NCBI GenBank assembly: GCA_947523045.1
Contig: CANNUR010000176.1
Span: 1 to 6,388 of the forward strand
Reading direction: 5' to 3'
DNA from: an uncultured Prosthecobacter sp.
Lineage (GTDB): Bacteria > Verrucomicrobiota > Verrucomicrobiia > Verrucomicrobiales > Verrucomicrobiaceae
DNA length: 6,388 nucleotides
Translations under genes and position numbers: made by a program
In this document: positions 1-5,945 of the stretch, one piece after another
Layout of the letters: every line of letters starts with the position of its first letter
How positions within the stretch are numbered: the first letter of the stretch is position 1
Notes under the pieces: generated by a model
Told to the model about the DNA's origin: nothing
What the model saw: the letters and a program-made list of their open reading frames with translations, nothing else
Databases searched by the model: none

Positions 1-988
1 CATAACTGATCTTGTAGTCCATGCCCTCTGGGAAGGACTTCTCCTTGAATTCCGCCAGCTTGGCCTTGATCTCGCGGATGACCTCATGGGCGTTGCTGCC
101 ATAGCTTTGCTTGATGACGATGGCGGCGGACGGATGCCCGTCGAGGTCGGAGTAGAGGTCGTAGAATTCGCTGCCGAGTTCGACCGTGGCCACATCCTTC
201 AGGCGCAGCAGGCCACCCTCCTCCCCCGCGCGCAGGATGACGTCGCCGTACTGCTCGGCGGTGTTGTAGCGACCGGTATAGGTCAGCACGTACTCGAGCG
301 ATTGGGAGGTCTTGCTGTCGGCGCGGCCGAGACGGCCGGGCGAACCGATGACGCTCTGCTCGGCAAGCGCCTTCATCACTTCCTCGGTGGCGACGCCGTA
401 GGCGCGCATGCGATCGGGATTGAGCCAGACGCGCATGGCGTACTGGCGCGTGCCGAGGATCTTCGCGGAGCCGACCCCGCGAATGCGGCTGAGTTCGGGA
501 ATGAGGTTGATGTAGCCGTAGTTGAACAGGAACTGCATGTCTGCGTTCTTGTCCGTGCTGAACAGGTTCACGTACATGAGCATGTTCGGCGTCAGGTTGT
601 TGACGATGACGCCTTCACGTTGAACCAGCGGTGGCAGGCGGCTCATCACCTGGTTGACTCGGTTCATGACATTGACCGTTGCCTGGTTGGGGTCGGTGCC
701 CATGTGGAAGACAACCTGGATGGTCGCCTCGCCCGCACTGGTGGCGTCGGAGGTCATGTATTTCATGTCCGGCACGCCGTTGATCGAGCGTTCCAGGGGG
801 ATGAGGCAGGATTCCTCAAGAACCTTGGCGCTCGCGCCCGGGTAGTCGAGAGTGACCATGACCACCACCGGTGCCACATCGGGAAACTGCGAGATGGGCA
901 GGGTGACGATCGACAGTCCTCCGAGAAAGAGGAGGATGAGCGAGATGACAATGGCCAGCGCTGGCCGATGGAGGATCTTGGTGAACAT
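1..988 (-). CDS. RND efflux pump inner-membrane subunit, HAE1/AcrB-like (N-terminal part)
   Basis: Partial gene, cut by the left edge after 329 complete codons; AcrB-type pumps are about 1,000-1,050 aa, so roughly a third is seen. The product should be the proton-driven inner-membrane transporter of a tripartite efflux system. Residues 9-30 form the first membrane helix, followed by the family signature region LPISQFPDVAPV and DYPGASAKVLEE, then the porter-domain stretch NGVPDMKYMTSDATSAGEA and the later YAMRVWLNPDRMRAYGV and LRLKDVATVELG, all aligning well in memory with AcrB/MexB. The ATG start at 988 is supported by an AAAGGA Shine-Dalgarno sequence five bases upstream and by a membrane helix beginning at the expected place. 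It lies 16 bp after the adaptor gene, so the two are surely one operon. The substrate cannot be read from this part; HAE1 (drugs, hydrophobic compounds) fits better than heavy-metal pumps. The family call is secure, the substrate unknown. Confidence 0.95.
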   Translation of the reverse strand, partial: MFTKILHRPALAIVISLILLFLGGLSIVTLPISQFPDVAPVVVMVTLDYPGASAKVLEESCLIPLERSINGVPDMKYMTSDATSAGEATIQVVFHMGTDPNQATVNVMNRVNQVMSRLPPLVQREGVIVNNLTPNMLMYVNLFSTDKNADMQFLFNYGYINLIPELSRIRGVGSAKILGTRQYAMRVWLNPDRMRAYGVATEEVMKALAEQSVIGSPGRLGRADSKTSQSLEYVLTYTGRYNTAEQYGDVILRAGEEGGLLRLKDVATVELGSEFYDLYSDLDGHPSAAIVIKQSYGSNAHEVIREIKAKLAEFKEKSFPEGMDYKISY

Positions 989-993
989 GGACG

Positions 994-999
994 TCCTTT
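994..999 (-). promoter_or_regulatory. Shine-Dalgarno site of the RND pump gene
   Basis: AAAGGA on the minus strand, five bases before the ATG at 988. It is the only convincing Shine-Dalgarno sequence seen in front of any of the six genes, and it fixes the pump start codon within the 16-bp gap after the adaptor stop codon. Confidence 0.75.
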
Positions 1000-1004
1000 C
1001 CGCT

Positions 1005-2159
1005 TCACTCGGCATGCAGTTTCAACTGTCCGAACACCTCGGAGGGCTCGACGTCCACGCACTCGGGCTTGTCGCCGCTGTGCACCTGGCGGATTCCCTC
1101 CACGATGATGCGATCCTTCTCGCTGATGCCTTCGCTGACGATGAAGACATCCTCCAGTGACTCCGCCACCCGGATCCGCTGCTGCCGGACGACGCCCTCG
1201 GCATCGATGACCAGCACGTAGCAATGGTCGAGCACCTCAAAGGTCGCCTTCTGCGGCACCAGCACGGCGTCCTTGAGGCGCTTGCTCAGGCGGATCTTGC
1301 CGGTTTCCCCGTGGCGCAGCAGTCGCTCGGGATTCGGGAAATCCGCACGGAAGAGGATGGTGCCGGTGCGGTTGTCGAATTCGGCCTCAATGGCGTTGAT
1401 TTTGCCGGGGCTCTTGAAGGGTTCGCCATTGGCCATGATGAGCGCCACGGCCTGTTCCTTGCGCCCCTCCGCCGCGTATTCCAGATAGTCGGCCTCGGGC
1501 ACGTTGAAGTACACCCACATTTCACGGTTGTCGGAGAGCGTGGTCAGCAATTCACCTTCCTCGAGGAGGCTGCCACGGCGGACCTGCAGTCGGTCCATCA
1601 AACCCGTGAAGGGGGCCCGGATGTCGGTGAAACGCAGGTGGGCCTCGGCCAGCGTCAACTCCGCTTGCGCCTTGTTGAGATGCGCCTTAGCAAGGGCGAG
1701 TTCGGCCTGGGAAACCACTTGGTTTTCGGCCAGTCGGCGGGTGTTCTCATACTCGACCTGGGCCGCTTCAAGCTCCGCGACGGCACGTTGGCGCTCGGCT
1801 TCGTAGACGATGGGTTGAATTTGGAACATGGGAGCACCTTCCTCGACGAGTTGGCCCTCCTTGACCTGAACCTGTTCCAGATAGCCCTGTTCAAGGGCGC
1901 GCAGCTCGATGTTGCGGCAGGATTGAATCCGGCAGACGTACTCGCGCTGCACGGTGACCTCCTGCTTCAGGGGGTGACTCACCAAGACCTTGGCGGGTCC
2001 ACCGCCATGGGCTGAGTGCGCTGGCGTGTGTTCGGCTTTGGAGCCGTGTTCATGGCCGCTGTCATCCCGGTGGCAACCGGTGGACAGAAGACAGGTCGTG
2101 AGACCCGTGAGCAGGAGGAGGGACCAAGGGGGGGATTCAGGCATTGGCATCGCTGCCAT
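1005..2159 (-). CDS. RND efflux periplasmic adaptor (membrane fusion) lipoprotein, AcrA/MexA-like
   Basis: 384 aa, near the usual length of AcrA/MexA adaptors, which link an RND pump to an outer-membrane channel. Order of parts: hydrophobic leader (residues 14-28) ending in LSTGC with Cys29 as the likely lipidated residue; His-rich spacer (30-51); barrel-sandwich (lipoyl) half with GYLEQVQVKEGQLVEEG (92-108); alpha-helical hairpin of coiled-coil type (about 117-174); second lipoyl half with RFTDIRAPFTGLMDR (176-190); beta-barrel region with MWVYFNVPEADYLEY (214-228); membrane-proximal region with AVLVPQKATFEV (298-309). Start: ATG at 2159 is used here, but ATGs at codons 4 and 6 are equally possible; none has a clear Shine-Dalgarno sequence. 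The leader lacks the usual basic residues and the lipobox has Ser at -3, so lipidation is likely but not certain. The pump gene follows after 16 bp. The adaptor call is firm; the substrate is not indicated. Confidence 0.93.
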   Translation of the reverse strand: MAAMPMPESPPWSLLLLTGLTTCLLSTGCHRDDSGHEHGSKAEHTPAHSAHGGGPAKVLVSHPLKQEVTVQREYVCRIQSCRNIELRALEQGYLEQVQVKEGQLVEEGAPMFQIQPIVYEAERQRAVAELEAAQVEYENTRRLAENQVVSQAELALAKAHLNKAQAELTLAEAHLRFTDIRAPFTGLMDRLQVRRGSLLEEGELLTTLSDNREMWVYFNVPEADYLEYAAEGRKEQAVALIMANGEPFKSPGKINAIEAEFDNRTGTILFRADFPNPERLLRHGETGKIRLSKRLKDAVLVPQKATFEVLDHCYVLVIDAEGVVRQQRIRVAESLEDVFIVSEGISEKDRIIVEGIRQVHSGDKPECVDVEPSEVFGQLKLHAE

Positions 2160-2276
2160 TACTTACTGGCGGCGATCCATCCGCAGACATCACCCCCGAA
2201 GGGGGTTTTTCGACCGGGTTCGACTGGAGACTGCCCCCCTGACTCGGGGCTAGCCCACATAAAGGTTTGGCGTAGT
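2160..2276. other. 117-bp gap between SUMF1-like gene and efflux pair; possible leader region
   Basis: The largest gap in the window. It holds the hairpin at 2192-2210, a direct repeat TTCGAC-cggg-TTCGAC at 2209-2224 (10-bp period, one helical turn, suggestive of a regulator site), and a perfect 10-bp palindrome GGGCTAGCCC at 2247-2256. On the minus strand no convincing -35/-10 pair and no hairpin followed by T residues could be assigned, so whether the efflux pair has its own promoter or is read from upstream is open. The gap coincides with a fall in GC content towards the efflux genes. Confidence 0.4.
2192..2210 (+). terminator. Intrinsic-terminator-like hairpin facing rightward
   Basis: ACCCCC (2192-2197), loop GAA, GGGGGT (2201-2206), with a run of five T at 2206-2210. 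This is the form of a short rho-independent terminator for plus-strand transcription. On the minus strand the A run comes before the stem and no T run follows, so it would not end the SUMF1-like gene's transcript; there it would be a very stable UUCG-type hairpin in the leader of the adaptor mRNA, about 33 bases before the start codon. No plus-strand gene enters from the left, so its role is unclear. Confidence 0.4.
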
Positions 2277-4118
2277 TCAGCCCGCAGCAGGCTTGACCTC
2301 GGGCTTGACCTCAGGCTTGACCTCAGGCTTGACCTCGGGCTTGACCTCGGGCTTGACCTCGGGCTTGACCTCGGGCTTGACCTCGGGCTTGACCTCGGGC
2401 TTGACCTCAGGCTTGACCTCAGGCTCGACCTCAGGCTTGACCTCAGGCTTGGCCGCAGGCTTGACCTCAGGCTTGGCCGCAGCCGCGGCTGGCGGTGTTT
2501 CCTGATGTTCGGGCTCGTGGACGCAGGCGATGCGGAAGCCGAGGTCGTTCTGGCGGCTGTCGGCGGCCAGCCAACTGCGGCGGGCGCTGCGGCAGCCGCG
2601 GGCAAGGTTGCTCCAGGCGCCGCCGCGGATGACGCGGTCGCCCTCGTCCGCGCGCCGCGGATCGGCGCCGCCGGGCAGGGTTTCGCCATGGCTGTCGAGG
2701 CACCATTCCCAGACGTTGCCGAGCATGTCGTGGAAGCCCCAGGCGTTCGAGGCCTTGAGGCCGGCGGGCTGGGTGGTCTGGCCGGCGTTGTCGTGGTACC
2801 AGGCGATCTCGCCCAGGCCCTTGTCGCTGCCCTTTTCGGATTCAAGGTTTTTGCCGTTGGGCAGGGCGGTGGTGGTGCCGGCGCGGCAGGCGTACTCCCA
2901 CTGGGCTTCGGTGGGCAGGGTGAATTTCCAGCCCTCCGGCAGCAGGCCTTCCTCGCGTGCCTTGGCCGTGAGGTTGGCGCAGAAGTTGAGGGCCTCCTGC
3001 CAGCTGACGTTCTCCACCGGGTTCACCGCGCCGCGAAATTCGCTCGGGTTGTCCTCCATCATCAGCAGCCACTGGGCCTGGGTGATTTCGGTGCGGGAAA
3101 GCAGGAAACCGCGGGTGATCTCAGCATCGACGGCCGCCTCATTGGCGCTGCGGCCGGCTTCGTCCGGCGGGCTGCCCATGCGGAAGCGGCCCGGCTGCAC
3201 CGGCAGCATTTTCAGGCCCGCGAGCAGCATCTTCGGCGGGTTCTCGATGGCCTTCATGCTCTGCTGGTGCTGCAGCAGGCGACGGCCGGCTTCGGCCTTG
3301 GCTTCCATCTCGGCTTCGGCGGCGCGGGCGGCCATCTCGAACTTCTGCCACTCCTCCTTGGCGCGCTGGCGGGCGGCGTTGATGGCGGCATCGGCCGCCG
3401 CGGCACTGGCATCGGCGAGGCGTTGAATCTCCGGATCGACCGCGATCTCATCCTCTGGCAGTGGCTGCAGCAGGTCGGGCAGACGCTTCTGCAGCCAGGC
3501 GGCGAGTTCACGGCCGCCCTGGTTGGCCTGGGTTAGCTCCAACGGTTCGCCGGCGCGCATGGGTAGCAGCCACCAGGCCCCGTTGCCGGGCTTGGCTTCG
3601 GCCGGCTGCACGGCGACCCAGGCGCTGCCTTCGGTGGGTGCCGGCAGTTCGAAGCGGCCGTCGTCGCCCGTGCGCGCGGCCGGGGCGCCGAGGTTGCCCA
3701 GCAGGCGCTCCTCGACCGGGACGGGAAAAACGACCGGGTGGCGCTTGCCCACCTCCTCGATCAGGCGGTCGAGCGCGGCAGTCTGCTCGACGATGGCCTT
3801 TTGCGCCGCCGGTTTGTGGTCGCGCAGGGTGCCGTCGGCGCTGACCGCATTGGCGCGGGCTTCGAGGGCGCGGCGGGCGCGCTCGAGGATGTCGAGGTGG
3901 GCGCGGCGCAGGGTTTGGTTGCGGGCGGCGGCGGCAGCCTCGGTGCGGAAACTTTCCAGGGCGGGGCGGGCGGCCTTTTCCAGGGCGGCGTTGTCGAGCA
4001 GGTGCACCGTGTGCACGGGCACCTTGCCCTCGGCGGCGATGCGGCCGCGCAGGACCGGTTTGGAGCAGCCGGCGGCAAGGCAGGCCAGCAGGCAGGAGGC
4101 GAACAGGCGCAGGCTCAT
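2277..4118 (-). CDS. SUMF1/formylglycine-generating-enzyme-like lipoprotein with (K/E)PEV repeat tail
   Basis: 613 aa from ATG 4118. The leader MSLRLFASCLLACLAAGC has a good lipobox with Cys18. Residues 20-40 (VLRGRIAAEGKVPV) and 152-165 (TGDDGRFELPAP) resemble the two ends of a carboxypeptidase-regulatory-like beta sandwich with an Ala-rich helical insert between them (inference). An Ala/Glu/Arg-rich helix, probably coiled coil, spans about 232-287. A SUMF1 domain covers about 305-532: PGRFRMGSP, TRTEIT-type segment SRTEITQAQW, NPVENVSWQEALNFC, FTLPTEAQWEYACRAG, NAWGFHDMLGNVWEWCLD, RVIRGGAWSNLARGCRSARR and LGFRIACV. Of the two catalytic Cys of true FGE (human Cys336/Cys341), only the second seems kept (Cys509); the first aligns with Asn504, so sulfatase activation is unlikely and no sulfatase is near. 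The tail, 549-613, is (K/E)PEV repeats. A TTG at 4157 would add 13 residues before the leader and is less likely. Envelope location; function unknown. Confidence 0.88.
   Translation of the reverse strand: MSLRLFASCLLACLAAGCSKPVLRGRIAAEGKVPVHTVHLLDNAALEKAARPALESFRTEAAAAARNQTLRRAHLDILERARRALEARANAVSADGTLRDHKPAAQKAIVEQTAALDRLIEEVGKRHPVVFPVPVEERLLGNLGAPAARTGDDGRFELPAPTEGSAWVAVQPAEAKPGNGAWWLLPMRAGEPLELTQANQGGRELAAWLQKRLPDLLQPLPEDEIAVDPEIQRLADASAAAADAAINAARQRAKEEWQKFEMAARAAEAEMEAKAEAGRRLLQHQQSMKAIENPPKMLLAGLKMLPVQPGRFRMGSPPDEAGRSANEAAVDAEITRGFLLSRTEITQAQWLLMMEDNPSEFRGAVNPVENVSWQEALNFCANLTAKAREEGLLPEGWKFTLPTEAQWEYACRAGTTTALPNGKNLESEKGSDKGLGEIAWYHDNAGQTTQPAGLKASNAWGFHDMLGNVWEWCLDSHGETLPGGADPRRADEGDRVIRGGAWSNLARGCRSARRSWLAADSRQNDLGFRIACVHEPEHQETPPAAAAAKPEVKPAAKPEVKPEVEPEVKPEVKPEVKPEVKPEVKPEVKPEVKPEVKPEVKPEVKPEVKPAAG
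2283..2474 (-). repeat. 12-bp tandem repeat encoding (K/E)PEV tail
   Basis: In-frame tandem array of a 12-bp unit (plus strand GGCTTGACCTCG/A; minus strand Lys-Pro-Glu-Val). Reading in protein order: KPEV, KPAA, then 13 consecutive xPEV units (one EPEV, otherwise KPEV), then KPAAG and stop. The Pro codon is CCT at both ends but CCC in a central block of six identical units (Pro codons at 2337, 2349, 2361, 2373, 2385 and 2397), the pattern left by recent slippage or unequal crossover. The tail is expected to be extended and disordered, with alternating Lys and Glu charge. Confidence 0.95.
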
Positions 4119-4175
4119 GGGGGTGGGGCAGGGAACGCGCGAATCGCGTGCTTTCAACCCAAATCCGGCTGCGGC
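4119..4175. other. 57-bp gap between moeA and SUMF1-like gene
   Basis: No Shine-Dalgarno sequence precedes the ATG at 4118. The gap holds a small inverted repeat ACGCG-CGAAT-CGCGT (4135-4149) without a T run, so it is not an intrinsic terminator in either direction. If translation began at the TTG at 4157 the gap would be only 18 bp. Read-through from moeA into the SUMF1-like gene is the simplest reading. Confidence 0.35.
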
Positions 4176-5369
4176 TCAGTCGGTCAGCGGTCGCACCTGC
4201 ACGCGCTCTCCGGCGGCGATGCGTGCGCCCGGTTCCAAGCGCAGCAGGGCGCCTGACTGGCTCAGGCCGAAGAGGGCGTGGCTCATCTGCAGGCCGCGCA
4301 TGCGGAAGACGCCATCGCTGAGGGTGCCGCGCAGGTAGTGCGGGCGGTCGCCGTCGTTGTGCAGGTCCTGGCCGCTGGTGGCCGGCAGCAGGAGGGGCGG
4401 TTCGTGACGCAGTCCGAGCAGGCGCTGCAGGGCGGGGCGGACAAAGAGTTCGAAGGTGACGAAGGCCGAGACCGGGTTGCCGGGCAGGCCGAAAAAGGCG
4501 ACGTGGCGATCGCCGCGCTGCTGATGGGCGAAGAGGAAGGGTTTGCCGGGTTTGACGCGCACCCGCCACAGGTCCGTCGCCACGCCGAGCGCGCGCAGGG
4601 CCGGCTTGACGTGGTCGTGGTCGCCGACCGAGACGCCGCCGCTGATGAGCACGACCTCGCGTTCCGTGGCGAGGCGGTCGAGGGCGGTGACGGTGGCGTC
4701 GAGATCGTCCGGGCAGTGCAGGGCGGTTGTGTCGCGCAGGCCGGCGCCGCGCAGCAGGGCCTGAAGCATGACGGCGTTGCTGTTGTAGAGCTGGCCGGGA
4801 GCGAGGGTTTCGCCGGGGGCGCGCAATTCATCGCCGGTGCTCAGCACCGCGGCGCGTGGCGGTTGGTGCACGGGCACGGTGGCGAGGCCCTGCGAGGCGA
4901 GCAGGCCGAGCTTGCTGGCGATCAGGCGGTCGCCGGGTTCGAGCAGGACCTGGCCGGCGCAGAGTTCGGCGCCGGCGCGGCGGACGTTTTCGCCCGGTTG
5001 CACGGGCTCGCGGCAAAGCAGCCCCTCGGGGCTGGTGTCGGCGTCCTCCTGCATGAGCACGGCGTCGGCACCCGCGGGCAGGGGCGCGCCGGTGAACAGA
5101 CGCACGGCCTCGCCCGGGCCGCAGCGCAGGCCGAGGTCGGCGCCCGCCGGTTGGCAGCCGGTGATGGGCAGACGACGACCGGCGGCGCTGTCGGTGGCGC
5201 GCAGGGCGTAGCCGTCGACCATGGAATTGTCGAAGCCCGGCAGCGGCACGCGGGCGGTGAGCCGGCGGGCGACGCCGAGGCCGGCGGCATCGAGCAGGGG
5301 CAGGTCGATCACCGGGCCGGGTTGGACGGCGGCGAGCACGCGCTGCAGGGCTTCGTCTTCGGAGATCAT
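4176..5369 (-). CDS. moeA: Molybdopterin molybdotransferase MoeA
   Basis: 397 aa, near the length of E. coli MoeA (411 aa). MoeA inserts molybdate into adenylylated molybdopterin, releasing AMP, in the last step of molybdenum cofactor synthesis in the cytoplasm. Visible motifs: [16 protein letters not shown] (42-57), containing the conserved Asp-Gly-Tyr motif; [20 protein letters not shown] (90-109); LSTGDEL (176-182) opening the MPT-binding MoCF domain; YNSNAVML (195-202); [17 protein letters not shown] (242-258); KPGKPF (273-278); and [20 protein letters not shown] (295-314). The C-terminal domain IV (about 325-397) is present, so the gene is complete. The ATG at 5369 overlaps the stop of the upstream lipoprotein gene in ATGA and has no Shine-Dalgarno sequence of its own, suggesting translational coupling. 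The same frame stays open upstream to 6332, but this only crosses the lipoprotein gene and dnaX in antisense. No other cofactor genes are in the window. Confidence 0.96.
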   Translation of the reverse strand: MISEDEALQRVLAAVQPGPVIDLPLLDAAGLGVARRLTARVPLPGFDNSMVDGYALRATDSAAGRRLPITGCQPAGADLGLRCGPGEAVRLFTGAPLPAGADAVLMQEDADTSPEGLLCREPVQPGENVRRAGAELCAGQVLLEPGDRLIASKLGLLASQGLATVPVHQPPRAAVLSTGDELRAPGETLAPGQLYNSNAVMLQALLRGAGLRDTTALHCPDDLDATVTALDRLATEREVVLISGGVSVGDHDHVKPALRALGVATDLWRVRVKPGKPFLFAHQQRGDRHVAFFGLPGNPVSAFVTFELFVRPALQRLLGLRHEPPLLLPATSGQDLHNDGDRPHYLRGTLSDGVFRMRGLQMSHALFGLSQSGALLRLEPGARIAAGERVQVRPLTD

Positions 5370-5839
5370 GAACCGGGGGTGGGTAGGTAGCCGGGTGGCA
5401 GGCCGGGCAGGGAAGGCAGGCCGGCCGGCGAGAGAGGCGCAGCGGGAGCGGTGGGCGTTGTCGGGGCCTCCGGCGCGGCTGGGCTGGCGGGAGCGCTGGA
5501 GGGGCTGCGGCGGTAGATCACCAACTGTCGCAACTGCGGTTGGCCGTCGCGGATGTCGGCCGTCAGGTGCCGGCCCTTGCGTTCCGGTGCCAGCACCAGT
5601 TTCGACTCGCTGCCGTCTGCACCCACCGCGGTCAGTTCGGCCCGGTCCGGCAGTACGGGAATGACCTCGCAGCGGATGAGCACGAAGTCCTGCTCGGGAT
5701 TGACGAGTTCGATGGTGCCAACGAAGACCTCGGTCGGGGCCTCGGGCGCCGTGTCGGCGGCCGGCTTTGTTTTGCCGAAGCGCAGCGAACTGCAACTGGT
5801 CGCCAGCGGCAGCAGCAGGAAAAGGAGGAAGCGGCGCAT
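5366..5839 (-). CDS. Small conserved-looking lipoprotein of unknown function
   Basis: 157 aa from ATG 5839. The leader [16 protein letters not shown] has two Arg, a Leu/Phe core and Cys16 as the likely lipidated residue. A compact domain, about residues 37-109, contains [37 protein letters not shown] and the ending QLVIYRR; its alternating hydrophobic pattern suggests a small beta barrel. I recall similar short domains in verrucomicrobial hypothetical lipoproteins but cannot name a family. Residues 111-157 are a Pro/Ala/Ser/Thr-rich, probably disordered tail. A TTG at 5872 or GTG at 5845 could extend it, but both put residues before a complete signal peptide, and the TTG falls in the presumed promoter. 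There is no Shine-Dalgarno sequence; the ATG lies 5 bases after a TAGCAG box, fitting leaderless translation. It overlaps moeA by 4 bp. Function unknown. Confidence 0.82.
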   Translation of the reverse strand: MRRFLLFLLLPLATSCSSLRFGKTKPAADTAPEAPTEVFVGTIELVNPEQDFVLIRCEVIPVLPDRAELTAVGADGSESKLVLAPERKGRHLTADIRDGQPQLRQLVIYRRSPSSAPASPAAPEAPTTPTAPAAPLSPAGLPSLPGLPPGYLPTPGS

Positions 5840-5844
5840 GCGCA

Positions 5845-5872
5845 CTGCTAGCCCGGGTTTGCCGGCCCGCAA
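5845..5872 (-). promoter_or_regulatory. Possible leaderless promoter of the lipoprotein-moeA series
   Basis: On the minus strand, TAGCAG (5850-5845) would serve as a -10 box, with TTGCGG (5872-5867) 16 bp upstream as a weak -35. Five bases separate the box from ATG 5839, so transcription would begin at about the start codon. It mirrors the arrangement in front of dnaX and shares the GCTAGCA core with it. The last base of the -10 box departs from TAnnnT and the -35 matches only TTG, so this is tentative. Confidence 0.35.
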
Positions 5873-5895
5873 CGGCGGTGCGCACGGGCGTGGAG

Positions 5896-5906
5896 TTTTG
5901 CCAAAA
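5896..5906. repeat. Inverted repeat TTTTGCCAAAA in divergent gap
   Basis: Perfect 5-1-5 inverted repeat (TTTTG, C, CAAAA), the only AT-rich patch in the otherwise very GC-rich 106-bp divergent gap and close to its middle. Its symmetry and central place would suit a regulator acting on both genes, but it is short and could be chance. It is not placed at a -35 distance from either candidate -10 box. Confidence 0.35.
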
Positions 5907-5910
5907 TCCG

Positions 5911-5939
5911 TTCGCCTCGCCGGCGCCGCGCGCTAGCAT
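5911..5939 (+). promoter_or_regulatory. Likely leaderless promoter of dnaX
   Basis: TAGCAT (5934-5939) matches the TAnnnT form of a sigma-70-type -10 box, with a weak -35 TTCGCC (5911-5916) exactly 17 bp upstream. Six bases separate the -10 box from GTG 5946, so the transcript would start at or next to the start codon. No Shine-Dalgarno sequence lies at a usable distance, as expected for a leaderless message. The TAG in this box is also an in-frame stop that excludes any earlier dnaX start. Confidence 0.45.
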
Positions 5940-5945
5940 GAAGGC

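Noticed and set aside
86..1108. 340-codon plus-strand frame opposite the pump gene
   Set aside because: His/Val/Gly-rich antisense shadow; the opposite strand encodes an unmistakable RND pump.
2247..2256. GGGCTAGCCC palindrome as a terminator for the SUMF1-like gene
   Set aside because: The stem has no room for a loop beyond its centre and no T run follows on the minus strand.
2283..2474. Possible CRISPR array or non-coding satellite
   Set aside because: Unit is 12 bp with no spacers, stays in frame and encodes (K/E)PEV within a gene that closes properly after it.
2016..3536. Long plus-strand reading frame (506 codons) opposite the SUMF1-like gene
   Set aside because: It includes a Leu-Asp-Leu-Gly run that is just the antisense of the 12-bp repeat, plus Gly/Ala/Val-rich sequence without motifs. 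The minus strand has clear domain homology.
4119..4157. TTG start at 4157 for the SUMF1-like gene
   Set aside because: It would put 13 residues, including Pro- and Cys-containing sequence, ahead of a complete lipoprotein signal peptide that begins at ATG 4118; no ribosome binding site supports it.
3508..4569. 353-codon minus-strand frame crossing the moeA / SUMF1-like junction
   Set aside because: Arg/Pro/Ala-rich shadow frame overlapping two genes with recognisable motifs in other frames.
5896..5906. TTGCCA / TTGGCA within the inverted repeat as -35 elements
   Set aside because: At 15-19 bp downstream on either strand the sequence is GC-rich with no TAnnnT-like box.
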